Source: an uncultured Clostridia bacterium
Lineage (GTDB): Bacteria; Bacillota; Clostridia; Christensenellales; Aristaeellaceae
DNA length: 7,101 bases
Assembly (NCBI GenBank): GCA_946496415.1
Contig: CAMMGP010000058.1
Location: forward strand, 1 to 7,101
Reading direction: 5' to 3'
Both the position numbers and the translations under genes were made by a program. This document shows positions 6,801 through 7,101 of the stretch, in pieces. The notes below the pieces were generated by a model. The model was not told the DNA's origin and made no database searches. It saw only the letters and a program-made list of their open reading frames with translations. How positions within the stretch are numbered: position 1 is the stretch's first letter; every line of letters starts with the position of its first letter.

Positions 6801-7101
6801 AAAAGACCGCCTACGGCTATGTGCTCAAGTACATGGAGGAGCGCGATCTGCACTTTTCCAACGCCGAAAAGGAGCGCCTGGCGCGCGGCATCACCGGCGT
6901 CAAGCGCACCACCGGCCAGCACCCCGCGGGCATGGTCGTGCTGCCCAAGGACTACGAAATTTACCAGTTCACCGCCATCCAGCACCCGGCGGACGACATG
7001 ACCTCGGAGACCGTCACCACCCACTTCGACTTCGGTTCCATGCACGACGTGCTGGTGAAGCTGGATGTGCTCGGCCACGATGACCCGACCATGCTGCGCC
7101 G
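3818..7101 (+). CDS. polC: DNA polymerase III alpha subunit, PolC type, 5' part
   Basis: PolC is the replicative DNA polymerase of Bacillota, with a built-in proofreading exonuclease. The window shows about 1,094 residues of a protein usually about 1,430-1,460 long; the C-terminal part is cut off. Domain order: N-terminal domain (1 to about 160), a charged Glu/Arg/Ala-rich linker (about 162-205), an OB fold from about 227, then a PHP domain starting at VELHLHT (332-338) with ITDHG (366-370). The PHP domain is interrupted by a DEDDh exonuclease with Asp422 and Glu424 in DFETTG, Asp507 in AHNASFD, His560 and Asp565. PHP resumes and ends near TGDVH (Asp726, His728). The polymerase core has GSRGSVGSS (876-884), a zinc knuckle (Cys904, Cys907, Cys929, Cys932), and the catalytic Asp958 and Asp960 in PDIDLNFSG. 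Exonuclease and polymerase residues are all intact. The inserted exonuclease and the N-terminal OB fold rule out DnaE. Start at 3818 overlaps the ispG stop. Confidence 0.97.
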   Translation, partial: MSELWRELIERQSPELAGALALRRVSISKKTGEMCVHLCADRLFAREEYKRVHQALSAAFPAVGVRLKLTYPALKERAEADVCAITPLLIELVRHESPGSVPFLLNGETDFSLRDGVFTIHATGEEGVAYMRARGVDKLFSALLKDLFSIEARTVIEVAGSEQKRLARIRAQRLAEEARLTEETARGVREEGAGKKKSAPQEAAYGRVIHDEPTPMNEITEDIGRMTVMGEVAALEMRDTKNGQSKIVTFSMTDHKGSVNCKLFLGGRRQSEDGSVEEQAEKLRAALKDGLWVKARGNYRYDDYKREMVLMVSDVMSVPKPVREDNAPRKRVELHLHTQMSTMDACASAKALISQAAAWGHPAIAITDHGVVQAFPEAFGAVRGKDIKFIPGCEGYLIEDAPEIVAGGDGRALEDAAFVVLDFETTGLNPNMDEIIEIGAVRLEHGKEVGEFSQLIDPGRAIPEKVVELTGINSAMLAGQPTLAEVFPKFAEFLEGAVLVAHNASFDMAFLRRAFQRFGRELDAPILDTLALARNAYKELRNHKLGTVCKHLDISLKNAHRAVHDARATGLVLLKTLERLNVARLDDINDAFQTDAGAQAYHIILLAKNQTGMTNLYRLVSEGHLNYFHRTPRMPRKLIEKYREGLIIGSACEAGELFRAVLAGKDARTLERIARFYDYLEIQPIGNNAFLVREGAVKDEEGLRDLNRKILALGDKLHIPVVATGDVHFMNPEDAIYRSILMATKGFEDADNQPPLYFRTTEEMLEEFAYLGRETAERVVIDEPNRIAEQIGDVRLFIPHPEGKETFQPFWPEAEHDLRRITLERAHELYGDPLPEIVQKRIDKELGAIIGYGFSTLYMIAVKLVAKSLSDGYIVGSRGSVGSSLVAYLSGITEVNSLPPHYVCPQCKFSDFEVQQLGKTGLDLPARDCPKCGARMDKDGFNIPFEVFLGFKGNKVPDIDLNFSGVYQPVAHNYIKELFGAENVFRAGTIGTIAEKTAYGYVLKYMEERDLHFSNAEKERLARGITGVKRTTGQHPAGMVVLPKDYEIYQFTAIQHPADDMTSETVTTHFDFGSMHDVLVKLDVLGHDDPTMLR

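Noticed and set aside
3539..7078. Minus-strand open frame of 1,179 codons over polC
   Set aside because: It is in exact codon register with polC and exists because polC lacks TTA, CTA and TCA. Its translation shows no recognisable domain, while the + strand has complete PolC motifs.
1..7101. Mobile elements, CRISPR arrays, defence genes, tRNA or rRNA genes
   Set aside because: Almost every base is in one of the five core genes; no repeat-spacer pattern, transposase, integrase or RNA gene was seen on either strand.

Overview
The window is a tightly packed run of five core genes, all on the + strand, with no mobile element, CRISPR array, RNA gene or accessory island. In order they are cdsA (3' part), dxr (ispC), rseP (rasP), ispG and polC (5' part, about 1,094 codons). 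PolC and the order cdsA-dxr-rseP-ispG-polC point to a Bacillota (Firmicutes) genome of the Clostridia type; in Bacillus proS, not ispG, lies between rasP and polC. The DNA is clearly GC-rich (well above half by eye, with third positions mostly G or C), so this is a GC-rich clostridial lineage. A finer placement (for example Christensenellales or Oscillospirales) is only a guess.

Layout: 1-566 is the end of CDP-diglyceride synthetase. It overlaps dxr (563-1720) by an ATGA, and dxr overlaps rseP (1717-2772) by another ATGA. Five bases separate rseP from ispG (2778-3821), and ispG overlaps polC (3818 to the window end) by a third ATGA. No non-coding stretch exceeds 5 bases, so there is no room for a promoter or terminator between genes. 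The genes look like one transcriptional unit with translational coupling. Good Shine-Dalgarno sequences lie inside the ends of dxr (for rseP) and ispG (for polC).

Function: CdsA makes CDP-diacylglycerol for phospholipids. Dxr and IspG are the second and sixth enzymes of the MEP isoprenoid pathway, whose products feed undecaprenyl phosphate and so the cell wall. RseP is an intramembrane protease. PolC is the replicative DNA polymerase. The unit therefore ties membrane and wall precursor supply to proteolytic signalling and replication.

I did not find a previously undescribed system. The points worth checking are small: a Cys in place of the phosphate-binding Ser of Dxr, an altered Dxr active-site loop, near-total absence of the codons TTA, CTA and TCA (which creates very long antisense open frames), an Ile-Leu codon-pair skew, and a repeat that duplicates the start-codon region of dxr.
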